From the NCBI GenBank assembly GCA_946886975.1, contig CAMPJV010000016.1:1-17659 (forward strand): a stretch of 17,659 nucleotides of DNA. Direction: 5' to 3'. The DNA comes from an uncultured Taibaiella sp. (GTDB lineage Bacteria > Bacteroidota > Bacteroidia > Chitinophagales > Chitinophagaceae). Position 1 is the stretch's first letter. The number at the start of each line of letters is the position of its first letter. Made by a program: the position numbers and the translations under genes. Shown one piece after another: positions 7,995-15,942 of this stretch. The notes beneath the pieces were generated by a model. That model was not told where the DNA came from. It did no database searches and was given only the letters and a program-made list of their open reading frames with translations.

Positions 7995-8121
7995 AAATAA
8001 TAGAAATTATTTGTGTTTACAATAAAATTTTAGGACTGCGAAGATAATCAATTTCTAAAAATTAAGTACTCCTAGCCTCACATGTTTTTATGGATTATAT
8101 ATATCCTTGCTACTTAGAGTA

Positions 8122-9459
8122 TTATCTCTTGCCCATTGGCATTCCCATGCCCATTCCAGGCATCATTCCCTTCATCTTACCCATCTGCCCCATCATTTGG
8201 CGCATTTGTTCGAACTGCTTCATAAAGGCGTTGACCTCAGATATGTCTTTGCCGGAACCTTTGGCTATGCGTTTGCGGCGGCTACTGTCTATCTCATCGG
8301 GATTTTGACGCTCGTAGGGGGTCATGGAGCCGATGATGGCCTCGATCCCTTTGAAGGCGTCGTCGGAGATGTCTATGTCTTTCATGGCTTTGCCTATGCC
8401 GGGGATCATTCCTAAGAGGTCCTTCAGGTTACCCATCTTTTTGATCTGCTGGAGCTGCTCTACGAAGTCTTCGAAGTCGAACTTGTTCTGGCGGATCTTC
8501 TTCTCCAGCTTCTTAGCCTGCACCTCATCGAACTGAGCCTGGGCACGCTCCACAAGGGTGGTGATATCTCCCATTCCAAGAATACGCTGGGCCATCCGCT
8601 CCGGGTAGAAGACATCGAGGGTGTCGAGCTTTTCGCCCATGCTTACGAACTTGATGGGCTTATCTACCGTGTATTTAATAGATAAAGCGGCACCACCACG
8701 GGTGTCACCATCCAGCTTGGTGAGGACCACGCCGGTGAAATCGAGCTTTTCGTTGAAGGCCTTGGCTGTGTTCACGGCGTCCTGACCAGTCATGGAATCG
8801 ACGACGAACAAGATCTCCTGGGGATTGACGGCCGCCTTAATGTTTGCCACCTCTTTCATCATGACCTCGTCAATGGCAAGACGACCTGCGGTATCTATGA
8901 TTACTACCTTATTGCCATTCTGCTTAGCCTGAGCTATGGCCTTCTGGGCAATATCGACAGCATCTTTATTGTCGGGCTCGTTGAAGACGGGAACTTTGAC
9001 CTGCTCTCCGAGGACCTTCAACTGATCAATGGCCGCCGGCCTGTAGATATCCGCGGCTACCAGCAGGGGATTCATACCGCGCTTGGACCTGAGATAGTTG
9101 GCCAGCTTGCCTGAAAACGTCGTCTTACCACTACCCTGCAGACCAGCGATCAGGATGACCGTGGGCCTGGCTGAAAGATCCAGCTCGACTTCGGTACCAC
9201 CCATCAGCAGGGCCAGCTCGTCCTTTACGATCTTCACCATAAGCTGACCAGGAGAAACAGCGGTCAGTACTTTCTCACCTGTAGCCTTGTCTTTAACCTT
9301 ATCGGTAAACTCCTTCGCGATCTTATAGTTGACGTCGGCATCGACCAAGGCACGGCGGATCTCCTTTATAGTACTGGCAACGTTTATCTCAGAGATGCGT
9401 CCTTCGCCTTTTAGCTGCTTAAACGCGGAATCGAGCCGCTCACTTAAATTATCGAACAT
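8122..9459 (-). CDS. ffh: Signal recognition particle protein Ffh (SRP54)
   Basis: The GTPase subunit of the signal recognition particle. It binds the 4.5S RNA and hydrophobic signal sequences and hands ribosomes to FtsY at the membrane. At 445 residues it has the normal length. The N domain spans about 1-90. The G domain shows GLQGSGKTT (106-114), DTAGR (189-193) and TKLDGDTRGG (247-256). The M domain runs from about 325 and ends in a methionine-rich tail (MGQMGKMKGMMPGMGMGMPM, 423-442) that forms the signal-peptide groove. The ATG at 9459 is preceded by a -7 element TAAATTTG (9517-9510). The next gene upstream, the LuxR-type regulator, is divergent. Confidence 0.98.
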   Translation of the reverse strand: MFDNLSERLDSAFKQLKGEGRISEINVASTIKEIRRALVDADVNYKIAKEFTDKVKDKATGEKVLTAVSPGQLMVKIVKDELALLMGGTEVELDLSARPTVILIAGLQGSGKTTFSGKLANYLRSKRGMNPLLVAADIYRPAAIDQLKVLGEQVKVPVFNEPDNKDAVDIAQKAIAQAKQNGNKVVIIDTAGRLAIDEVMMKEVANIKAAVNPQEILFVVDSMTGQDAVNTAKAFNEKLDFTGVVLTKLDGDTRGGAALSIKYTVDKPIKFVSMGEKLDTLDVFYPERMAQRILGMGDITTLVERAQAQFDEVQAKKLEKKIRQNKFDFEDFVEQLQQIKKMGNLKDLLGMIPGIGKAMKDIDISDDAFKGIEAIIGSMTPYERQNPDEIDSSRRKRIAKGSGKDISEVNAFMKQFEQMRQMMGQMGKMKGMMPGMGMGMPMGKR

Positions 9460-9509
9460 AGTGTATCCTTATTCTTTATGGCCGCACAGCAGGAAAGCCA
9501 TGCGGGGTG

Positions 9510-9517
9510 CAAATTTA
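9510..9517 (-). promoter_or_regulatory. Candidate -7 element for ffh
   Basis: TAAATTTG on the minus strand is a full match to the Bacteroidota -7 consensus. The best upstream partner is TCTG (9543-9540), 22 bases away, a three-of-four match to TTTG. Transcription would start near 9503, giving a leader of about 45 bases. Confidence 0.4.
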
Positions 9518-9592
9518 ATTTAATTAAGGAATAATAGGACAGACGCGGAAAGAGGGTTTGTTATTAATTTTAGCGCCGTGCCTGTATCCTGG

Positions 9593-10066
9593 ATGAATAA
9601 AAGAATAGTACTATATGCAATCGCCCTGGCTCTCCTGGCTGTTGCCATGAAGATGGTGGAGTATCGGTTCCTGATACTTACCCATTCACTGGAGATATAT
9701 GGAGGGATCATTGCGGCTGTGTTTATGGCGGTGGGGATCTACGCGGGCAGGAAGCTGACAGGAAAGAAAGAGGTGATCATAGAAAAGGAAGTTCACATCC
9801 ACGTGCCGGCGGAGGAAGTGGCCCCTGCCGTAAATGGCGAAACGTTTGTGCTGAACAACAAGGCGCTGCAGGACCTGGAAATTACCAAAAGGGAATATGA
9901 GATACTGGAGCTGATGGCCAGGGGGCTAAGTAACCAGGAAATAGCGGAGCAGACGTTCCTGTCTATCCATACGGTGAAGACACATGCAAGTAATCTATTC
10001 TTTAAGCTGGATGTGAAGCGCAGGACCCAAGCGGTGATGAAGGCAAAGGAACTGGGATTGATATAA
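9593..10066 (+). CDS. Membrane-anchored LuxR-type helix-turn-helix regulator
   Basis: A 157-residue protein with two N-terminal hydrophobic segments (about 4-20 and 34-52), a charged linker (about 56-75) and a C-terminal LuxR/GerE helix-turn-helix (about 95-155). The HTH includes ITKREYEILELMARGLSNQEI and the recognition-helix region SIHTVKTHASNLFFKL. There is no phosphoacceptor receiver domain, so it is not an ordinary response regulator. It is probably a DNA-binding protein tethered to the inner membrane. I chose the ATG at 9593; a GTG at 9578 would add five residues. A TAATTTTA sequence at 9565-9572 resembles a -7 element and would place the transcript start too near the GTG, which favours the ATG. 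The DUF4199 gene follows 252 bases downstream on the same strand, a pairing I recall from other Bacteroidota. The target genes are unknown. Confidence 0.85.
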   Translation: MNKRIVLYAIALALLAVAMKMVEYRFLILTHSLEIYGGIIAAVFMAVGIYAGRKLTGKKEVIIEKEVHIHVPAEEVAPAVNGETFVLNNKALQDLEITKREYEILELMARGLSNQEIAEQTFLSIHTVKTHASNLFFKLDVKRRTQAVMKAKELGLI

Positions 10067-10098
10067 TGATATCCTTGTGCGGCCGGCGCTCCTACCCA

Positions 10099-10120
10099 CC
10101 TTATAGAGACCTTATAGAGA
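10099..10120. repeat. Tandem duplication of an 11-base unit
   Basis: CCTTATAGAGA occurs twice in direct contact (10099-10109, 10110-10120), in the gap between the LuxR-type gene and the DUF4199 gene. Just after it, 10126-10147 can form a nine-base-pair hairpin with one mismatch and a TACT loop. That hairpin is not followed by a T-run, so I do not call it a terminator. Confidence 0.55.
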
Positions 10121-10318
10121 TGTAACTCCAATGGTACTCCACTGGAGCTGCGATGCACAAGCTTTTTAATCCCAATGCATGGAGCGCAGTGACATCGTTC
10201 GGAGAAATAACTACTACTTTAGTATGAAAACAGCACTGGAGGGCCAAAAAAGAGAAGAAAGTATGAGAGAGGTGGAGTGAGAGGATGCTTCCTTTGCCAG
10301 AACTAAAAAAACATACAC

Positions 10319-10870
10319 ATGAAAAAAACAGTCTTTACTTATGGACTAATTACCGGGGCTATCGCTATTACACTGATGATAGGCAGCATGCTCTTAATAG
10401 GCGGCCGCGGGGGGCAGGCACCTGACTTTGACAAGGGAATGCTGCTGGGGTACACTGCCATTATCCTGTCATTTGTCCTGATCTATTTTGCGCAGGCTTC
10501 CTACAGGGATAACGTAGGCGATGGGTATATATCATTCGGGAAGGCCTTCCAGGTGGGGATATTGGTGACGCTCATAGCGAGTGTACTCTATTCGTTGGTC
10601 TGGGTACTTGTGGCAGATATGGTTGCTCCGGATTTCCTGGAACAATACCAGGCCTATGAGCTCAATAAGATGAAAGAAGCGGGCGCATCGGCAGAGGCCA
10701 TTGCAAAGTCAACAGCCGAAATGAACAAAATGGCAGTGGAATACAAGAAACCTTGGGTGAAAGCAGCATATACCTTCCTGGAGCCTTTTCCTGTGGGAAT
10801 AGTCGTGACGCTTATCTCGTCCTTCCTGGTGCGCATAAAGAACAGACGTTCGCCAGCCGTTGCCTCATAG
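10319..10870 (+). CDS. DUF4199 family membrane protein
   Basis: A 183-residue integral membrane protein that fits the DUF4199 family, which is largely confined to Bacteroidota and has no known biochemical role. Four hydrophobic helices are visible, at about 7-27, 42-60, 76-100 and 150-172. Between helices 3 and 4 lies a polar segment rich in Lys, Glu and Ala (about 105-145). The family-typical YRDNVGDGYISFGKAFQVG stretch (62-80) connects helices 2 and 3. The ATG at 10319 gives a positively charged start (MKKTVF) suited to insertion. The gene lies behind the membrane-anchored LuxR-type regulator and ends at a bidirectional terminator. The pairing suggests a functional link, but the sequence does not prove co-transcription, because the gap is 252 bases. 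Confidence 0.8.
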   Translation: MKKTVFTYGLITGAIAITLMIGSMLLIGGRGGQAPDFDKGMLLGYTAIILSFVLIYFAQASYRDNVGDGYISFGKAFQVGILVTLIASVLYSLVWVLVADMVAPDFLEQYQAYELNKMKEAGASAEAIAKSTAEMNKMAVEYKKPWVKAAYTFLEPFPVGIVVTLISSFLVRIKNRRSPAVAS

Positions 10871-10892
10871 AGGATATAATGAGCACATAAAA

Positions 10893-10920
10893 AAAGAGTG
10901 ATGAATGTTCATCACTCTTT
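10893..10920. terminator. Bidirectional terminator between the DUF4199 gene and the isomerase gene
   Basis: A 13-base inverted repeat (10893-10905 with 10908-10920, core AGAGTGATGAA and its complement) is flanked by an A-run on the left and a T-run on the right. It can therefore end transcripts from both strands. It sits between the convergent stops at 10870 and 10941. Confidence 0.9.
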
Positions 10921-10940
10921 TGTGTTTATCAGGTTGTATC

Positions 10941-12914
10941 TTATTTCTGAACCATTCCGGTAAATACGCCCTCTTCTACCTTCATTGGGTATTTCTGGCG
11001 CAGCTGCTCGTTCCACTTCTTTTCAAGATAGTCCTGGTATTCTGCAACGACATAACCACGAGCGTCTTCAAGAGACTTAGGAGTATTAGTGTCGAACACA
11101 TCAGAAACGTTAACGACGGTGTAGGTACCATCAGCGTTCTTCACTGCACTGGTTGCCTTACCCTTGATGAGCTGCTCCCTTGGAACTTCGTTGAAGCGAG
11201 AGAACTCGTAACGTCCCTGCTGGATATTTACACCGTCAGGACTGTCTTCTGTATTTACTGCTTTAACAACATCTTCGTCAGTAAAGCCTTTTGTTCCATT
11301 TATCACCTTCATACCCTTCTTCAATGCATCTTCATTCTTGAAGTGGTAAACTGAACCCTTGAACCCCGGCTCCCACTGGTACTTATTCTTATTCATCTCA
11401 TAGAAAGCCTTGAGACCGGTGGTATCCTTAGAGGCTTTGCCCCATACATTCTGATCCATTAGCTCGAATAGCATGATGCCATCCCTGTACTCCTGCATCA
11501 GGTTTTTGAAGTCTACATTCTCCTCTACCAACTTGTGTTCCTGGAAGTCATTGACCACACGGCTAACATACATAGTGTAGAGGTCTTTTGCGACTGCTTT
11601 CTTAGGTCCCTGAAGTCTTCCTCTTGTAATGGACTCAGCAAAATTCATGAAGTCCTTCTGTGAGTAATTTGTCTTACCGAGAGAAAACAACGGCTTGGTC
11701 ATATAGCTGTAATCTGAAGCCTTGAAGGTATTTGCATCCTTTCCAGTATCAGGAATCGTAGCAAGCTTTTCTGCCAATTCATCGAAGTTTGCGGTGTATT
11801 CTTTGAAGCCATTCTGCTGCTTCACTTTCTCGAAGAATATATCCCTTGCGTTCTGTGCGCGGGAGTCGTTTTCAACCTGACGCTTGATCTGGCTGTACAT
11901 GCTGTCATAAGGCTTCAACGGGTATTTGGCAAGCAGCTTAAGGATATGAAAACCGTAATCTGTCTGCACGGGCTGAGATACATCGCCTACTTTCTTCAAA
12001 GCAAAAGCAGCACTCTCAAAGGCAGGGACCATACGGCCGGTGCCGAACTGCGGAAGAACGCCACCTTCGTTTACCGAGAACTTATCGTCTGAATACTTCT
12101 TTACTACATCTTCAAACGCAACTCCACTCTTTAGATCATTCTGGATAGAATCCAGGCGCTTACGTGCAGCAGCTATTCCATCTTCCCCTTTAGACTTTGG
12201 AGTGGAAACCAATATCTGCGCAACCTGAACCTCGCCTCTTGACGGACGCTTCTCAATCACCTTAACTATATGGTAACCCAACTGTGTGCGGAAAGGAGCC
12301 GAAACTTTACCGATGTCGGTGCCGAATACGGCATTCTCAAAAGGGTATAATGTCTGGAGGGCTGTCATAAAACCGATGTCACCACCCTTGTCCTTAGAGC
12401 CGCGATCTTCGGAATACGCTTTTGCCAGCGCACCGAAATCAGCCTTTTGCTTTGTTACGGCTGTATAAATACTATCAATCCTCTGGCGTGCTTTGAGTGT
12501 ATCCGCCGGGCCCAGTGATGGAGGAGCCATTATGAGAATATGAGCTACATGACGATCTTCCTTCATCCTGGCATACGCCTCTTTGTAAAGCCTGTTGCTA
12601 ACTTCTTCGTCAGTGAGGTAATTCTTGGCAAGCTGCTTACGATAGTTGTCAAGCTCACGCTGAATACTCTCCATGGTATCGAGCTTCATAAGCTCAGCTT
12701 CTCTAACCTTCATCCGGAAAAGAGAATACAGATCGAGGTATTCCCTCAGCGCCGGCTCGGAAAGATCAGGCTTCTTGTTCTGTGCGTTCTTCTGGTAGTT
12801 TCTTAGGAACTCCTGCTTGGTGACAGAATTGCTGCCGTAGGAGAATAGAGTCTGAGCAGACCCGGAGCTAATAAATACCCCGGATGCAAGCAAAGATAAA
12901 ACGAGCTTTCGCAT
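10941..12914 (-). CDS. Periplasmic parvulin-type peptidyl-prolyl isomerase with two rotamase domains
   Basis: A 657-residue exported folding factor related to SurA and PpiD. A signal peptide covers residues 1-20 (ending GSAQ). An N-terminal helical chaperone-like region follows (about 25-115). Two parvulin domains come next: the first at 121-223 (HVAHILIMAPP, then GGDIGFM and QLGYHIVKVIEK), the second at 229-341 (VQVAQILVSTP, then NEGGVLPQFGTGRMVPAFE and YGFHILKLL). The last 300 residues are a further helical region without a motif I can name. Such proteins help outer-membrane proteins fold. The gene starts 15 bases after the redoxin gene on the same strand, with no promoter or terminator between, so the two are probably one transcript. 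That transcript ends at the hairpin at 10893-10920. SurA is the closest well-known relative, but the long C-terminal part differs from it. Confidence 0.92.
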   Translation of the reverse strand: MRKLVLSLLASGVFISSGSAQTLFSYGSNSVTKQEFLRNYQKNAQNKKPDLSEPALREYLDLYSLFRMKVREAELMKLDTMESIQRELDNYRKQLAKNYLTDEEVSNRLYKEAYARMKEDRHVAHILIMAPPSLGPADTLKARQRIDSIYTAVTKQKADFGALAKAYSEDRGSKDKGGDIGFMTALQTLYPFENAVFGTDIGKVSAPFRTQLGYHIVKVIEKRPSRGEVQVAQILVSTPKSKGEDGIAAARKRLDSIQNDLKSGVAFEDVVKKYSDDKFSVNEGGVLPQFGTGRMVPAFESAAFALKKVGDVSQPVQTDYGFHILKLLAKYPLKPYDSMYSQIKRQVENDSRAQNARDIFFEKVKQQNGFKEYTANFDELAEKLATIPDTGKDANTFKASDYSYMTKPLFSLGKTNYSQKDFMNFAESITRGRLQGPKKAVAKDLYTMYVSRVVNDFQEHKLVEENVDFKNLMQEYRDGIMLFELMDQNVWGKASKDTTGLKAFYEMNKNKYQWEPGFKGSVYHFKNEDALKKGMKVINGTKGFTDEDVVKAVNTEDSPDGVNIQQGRYEFSRFNEVPREQLIKGKATSAVKNADGTYTVVNVSDVFDTNTPKSLEDARGYVVAEYQDYLEKKWNEQLRQKYPMKVEEGVFTGMVQK

Positions 12915-12929
12915 GTTTCAGTGTAGTTT

Positions 12930-14375
12930 TTATGATTTTGATTTGGAAGTCTTTTCCTCTTTCTTTTCGAGCATGTTGATAACGTCTATGACATTACTAT
13001 GGTCGAGTCTCTTGCCCCTGATGATCTTCTTATCGTCGAGCAAATATAACACCGGCGTGCTATAAACATCATACATAGAGCGGTAGTTAGACTTATGCTC
13101 CGGATCGTACACATGCGTCCATCCGGTGAGATTATGCTTGGTGATGAACTCTCTCCATAGCTTTTCGTCTCCTTCAGTTCTTACTGCATATATCTCTACA
13201 CCCTTGTCCTTCAGAACAGCTTTGTAAGCGGAATCTATTGCAGGAATCTCCTTGGTACAATGACCACAGGTGGGATCCCAGAATACTACCAACGTATACT
13301 TGGAATTGATGCTGGAAAGCGTGTGCTCTTTATTATCAATGCCGGTCATCTTTATTTCCGGAGCAACGCGCCCGATAAGGTTGGGAGCGATCTTGGCTGC
13401 GCGGTCGTAGTACTTACCAAGCGCTTCATTGTCCAGCCAGTAAGCATCGCCCTTCATGTAGTAGTTCTCTACAAGGTAAACGAAGACGCGATCCATCCCC
13501 ATTATCTTGCTGTTCTCGGCGTTCCTGGTGAGCCACCAAAGAGTGTACTTGAACAACTCCTGCTGACCTCTGGTTTTGGAAAGAAGCATGTCGCTTTCCT
13601 TAATAACGCTATCCTCGTAGGGGAGCACGAGCTTGTTCATGTACTCCTCGAGCTTTGCATCGTAGATAGGCGTGTGGATCAAACGATCATCCTTAAAGTT
13701 GAAGCCGTCCCAGTAGTGGCTCTTGTAATAAGTGTAGCTGAAGCTACTATCCTCCGATCCGTCAGGAAGCAAGTGCTTGCCTTCGGGTACCTGCGGTACT
13801 TCCAGAGCGCTGAATATGGTAGCAAGCAGTGTATTAGGATGCTGCTTTACGGCGTTCTTCCTGTAGGCCACCAGCTCCTTACTTGCCGCAACCATCTTGT
13901 CCCTCACCTTGCTGCTATCGGCCGGTGATTTTGCATCAGCCATCTGCTTCTGAAGTGACTGCTGCTGCTCTGAAAAGCCCTTCAGGAACTTTACATATCC
14001 CTGGAAGTGCTCGTTTTCGGGAGAATTCTTAAAGACCAGGCCCTCAGGCAGCTTAGACACATCCGCAGTAATGCCGATGTCGTCGCCATCATTCAGCAGG
14101 AACTCGAAATAGGTTTTCCTGTCTCCTAACAGCAGCATGTAAATGCCACCAAGTGTCTTGGTCTTGCTTTGAAAAAGAGCGTTACCCTTTTTGTCGATAA
14201 CAGCAGAATCTGTCTTGTAGATAGTAGGCAGGCTTTTACCAAAGTAGTGGGCGAGGTAAACAATAGAGTCAGTAGTCCCATTGAATTTTACCTGAATACG
14301 ATAGCCTTCCTTAGCGGCCACTTGCTGAGCCATCCCTGCAATAAACAGCAGGACGAAGAGTTGAATTCTTTTCAT
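12930..14375 (-). CDS. Exported thioredoxin-like (TlpA-type) redoxin with DUF4369/DUF5106-like N-terminal region
   Basis: A 481-residue periplasmic thiol-disulfide protein. I take the ATG at 14375, which gives a clean signal peptide (MKRIQLFVLLFIAGMAQQVA); an upstream in-frame ATG at 14420 would add 15 residues before it. Residues 23-115 form a beta-rich region like DUF4369. Residues 115-330 are mostly helical, like DUF5106. The thioredoxin fold begins about 340. Its redox motif is WDPTCGHC with Cys370 and Cys373, and the cis-proline loop is YSTPVLYLL (Pro441). CGHC is the active-site sequence of protein disulfide isomerases, though Bacteroidota TlpA-like proteins carry it too. The tail is rich in Lys, Glu and Ser. 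It is the first gene of a probable operon with the isomerase gene. A TAATTTTA element (14455-14448, minus strand) may be its -7 box. Whether it reduces or oxidises substrates cannot be decided from sequence. Confidence 0.88.
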   Translation of the reverse strand: MKRIQLFVLLFIAGMAQQVAAKEGYRIQVKFNGTTDSIVYLAHYFGKSLPTIYKTDSAVIDKKGNALFQSKTKTLGGIYMLLLGDRKTYFEFLLNDGDDIGITADVSKLPEGLVFKNSPENEHFQGYVKFLKGFSEQQQSLQKQMADAKSPADSSKVRDKMVAASKELVAYRKNAVKQHPNTLLATIFSALEVPQVPEGKHLLPDGSEDSSFSYTYYKSHYWDGFNFKDDRLIHTPIYDAKLEEYMNKLVLPYEDSVIKESDMLLSKTRGQQELFKYTLWWLTRNAENSKIMGMDRVFVYLVENYYMKGDAYWLDNEALGKYYDRAAKIAPNLIGRVAPEIKMTGIDNKEHTLSSINSKYTLVVFWDPTCGHCTKEIPAIDSAYKAVLKDKGVEIYAVRTEGDEKLWREFITKHNLTGWTHVYDPEHKSNYRSMYDVYSTPVLYLLDDKKIIRGKRLDHSNVIDVINMLEKKEEKTSKSKS

Positions 14376-14490
14376 AAATGCAATTGGTGAAAATAGTATT
14401 ATTATCCGCAATAGAGACACCTTCAGCGCCTTATACGTTGGGATTTGTAAAATTAACTGATATAAACAGTGTATCCTAAAAAGCGGGGCC

Positions 14491-14498
14491 TAAATTTG
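14491..14498 (+). promoter_or_regulatory. Candidate -7 element for rlmD
   Basis: TAAATTTG matches the Bacteroidota -7 consensus in full. The expected TTTG upstream is not present at normal spacing. Transcription would begin near 14505 and give a leader of about 22 bases before the TTG start. On the opposite strand the presumed redoxin promoter lies only about 40 bases away. Confidence 0.45.
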
Positions 14499-14527
14499 CA
14501 CTCCCTTAACACATAAAAAAAGGCAAT

Positions 14528-15940
14528 TTGTCGCGCAAGAAGAAACAGCCCGTTTACAATATTACGATTGATGCATATGCAGCCGAAGGCAAGAGTATAG
14601 CCCATCTGGACGATGGAAAGGTGCTTTTTGTCGAGAATGCCATTCCGGGAGACGTGGTAAATGCAAGAATAATCAAGGAGAAGAAAAGCTGGGCGGAAGG
14701 GAAGGTATTAAATCTTGTTAAACCCTCAGCAGACCGGATAGATGCTTTTTGCCCTCATTTTGGTGTTTGCGGGGGCTGCAAGTGGCAGATGCTTCCCTAT
14801 GAGCATCAACTCAAATATAAACAACAGCAGGTACAGGATCAGCTCTCCAGGATTGGACAAGTGGAGCTGCCTGGCATCGAACCTATACTTGGCAGTCCGC
14901 ACCAGCGTTATTACCGGAACAAACTGGAATTTACTTTTTGCACGACACGCTACCGGACTAACGAAGAAATAGCAGCGGCCAACGGGGAAAAGCTGCCTAA
15001 GGAGCCGGCGCTTGGTTTCCATGCACCAGGACTATTTGACAAGGTGGTGCCCATCTACACCTGCTATCTCCAGCCTGAGCCTACCAATATCCTGTTGAAC
15101 ACGCTACGGCTTTATACGGAAGCCAGGGGTCTGGAATACTATGACTACCGTGAGCAGCAGGGATGGCTACGGAATATTATCATACGTGTGGCAAGGACAG
15201 GAGAAGTACTGATCAACCTTGTGATACACCACGAGGATGAAAAGGAGCGTGTGGACCTGCTCAACCATCTGCTGGAGAACGTGCCGGGCATCACATCACT
15301 ACACTATACCATCAACCCCAAGATGAACGACAGCATTCATGACCTGGCCGTTCACTGCTTCTCAGGCAAGCCCTATATCGAGGAGACGCTGGAAGACTTC
15401 AGATTCAAGATATCGCCCAAGTCTTTCTTCCAGACGAACAGCTACCAGGCTGAGGCGCTCTACAGGATAACCAGAGAGTTTGCCGGTCTCACCGGGAATG
15501 AAGTATTATATGACCTTTATTGCGGCACCGGCAGCATAGGGATCTTCTGCTCCAAAGGGGCTAAGAAGGTGATCGGCATTGAAATGATAGAAGATGCCGT
15601 GAAGGATGCGTATGAGAACGCCGATATGAACGGCATAGACCACTGCAGCTTCTTTGCCGGTGATGTGGCAGCCATTTGCACCGATGAATTCTTCGAGACG
15701 CACGGAAGACCAGACGTGATCATTACAGATCCGCCGAGAGCCGGAATGCACGAGAAGCTTGTGCAGCAACTCCTGAGCATTAAAGCTCCGCGTGTGGTTT
15801 ATGTAAGCTGCAATCCTGCCACGCAGGCAAGGGACCTACAGCTGTTAGACCCACTATACAAGGTAGTGCGGCTGCAACCGGTAGATATGTTCCCCCATAC
15901 CCATCATATAGAGAATGTGGCCCTGCTTGAACTGAAGTAG
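14528..15940 (+). CDS. rlmD: 23S rRNA (uracil-C5)-methyltransferase, RlmD/TrmA family
   Basis: A 470-residue enzyme that makes 5-methyluridine in RNA from SAM, by homology U1939 of 23S rRNA. The TRAM RNA-binding domain is at about 8-62. The iron-sulfur cluster cysteines are Cys75, Cys81 and Cys84 (CPHFGVCGGC), with Cys179 as probable fourth ligand. The methyltransferase domain shows YDLYCGTGSIGIF (328-340), DPPRAG (401-406), the catalytic nucleophile Cys428 in VSCNP, and the HIE motif near the end (Glu462). The start is a TTG at 14528: an in-frame TAA lies at 14507-14509, and no ATG or GTG occurs between it and the TTG. The A-rich AAAAAAAGG just upstream may serve as the ribosome-binding site. 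Several Bacteroidota carry more than one RumA-like gene, so the exact target uridine is an inference. Confidence 0.93.
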   Translation: MSRKKKQPVYNITIDAYAAEGKSIAHLDDGKVLFVENAIPGDVVNARIIKEKKSWAEGKVLNLVKPSADRIDAFCPHFGVCGGCKWQMLPYEHQLKYKQQQVQDQLSRIGQVELPGIEPILGSPHQRYYRNKLEFTFCTTRYRTNEEIAAANGEKLPKEPALGFHAPGLFDKVVPIYTCYLQPEPTNILLNTLRLYTEARGLEYYDYREQQGWLRNIIIRVARTGEVLINLVIHHEDEKERVDLLNHLLENVPGITSLHYTINPKMNDSIHDLAVHCFSGKPYIEETLEDFRFKISPKSFFQTNSYQAEALYRITREFAGLTGNEVLYDLYCGTGSIGIFCSKGAKKVIGIEMIEDAVKDAYENADMNGIDHCSFFAGDVAAICTDEFFETHGRPDVIITDPPRAGMHEKLVQQLLSIKAPRVVYVSCNPATQARDLQLLDPLYKVVRLQPVDMFPHTHHIENVALLELK

Positions 15941-15942
15941 CA

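Noticed and set aside
13260..13928. Plus-strand open frame of 222 codons opposite the redoxin gene
   Set aside because: Antisense to the redoxin coding region, which has a signal peptide and a CGHC motif; the shadow frame has neither motif nor promoter.
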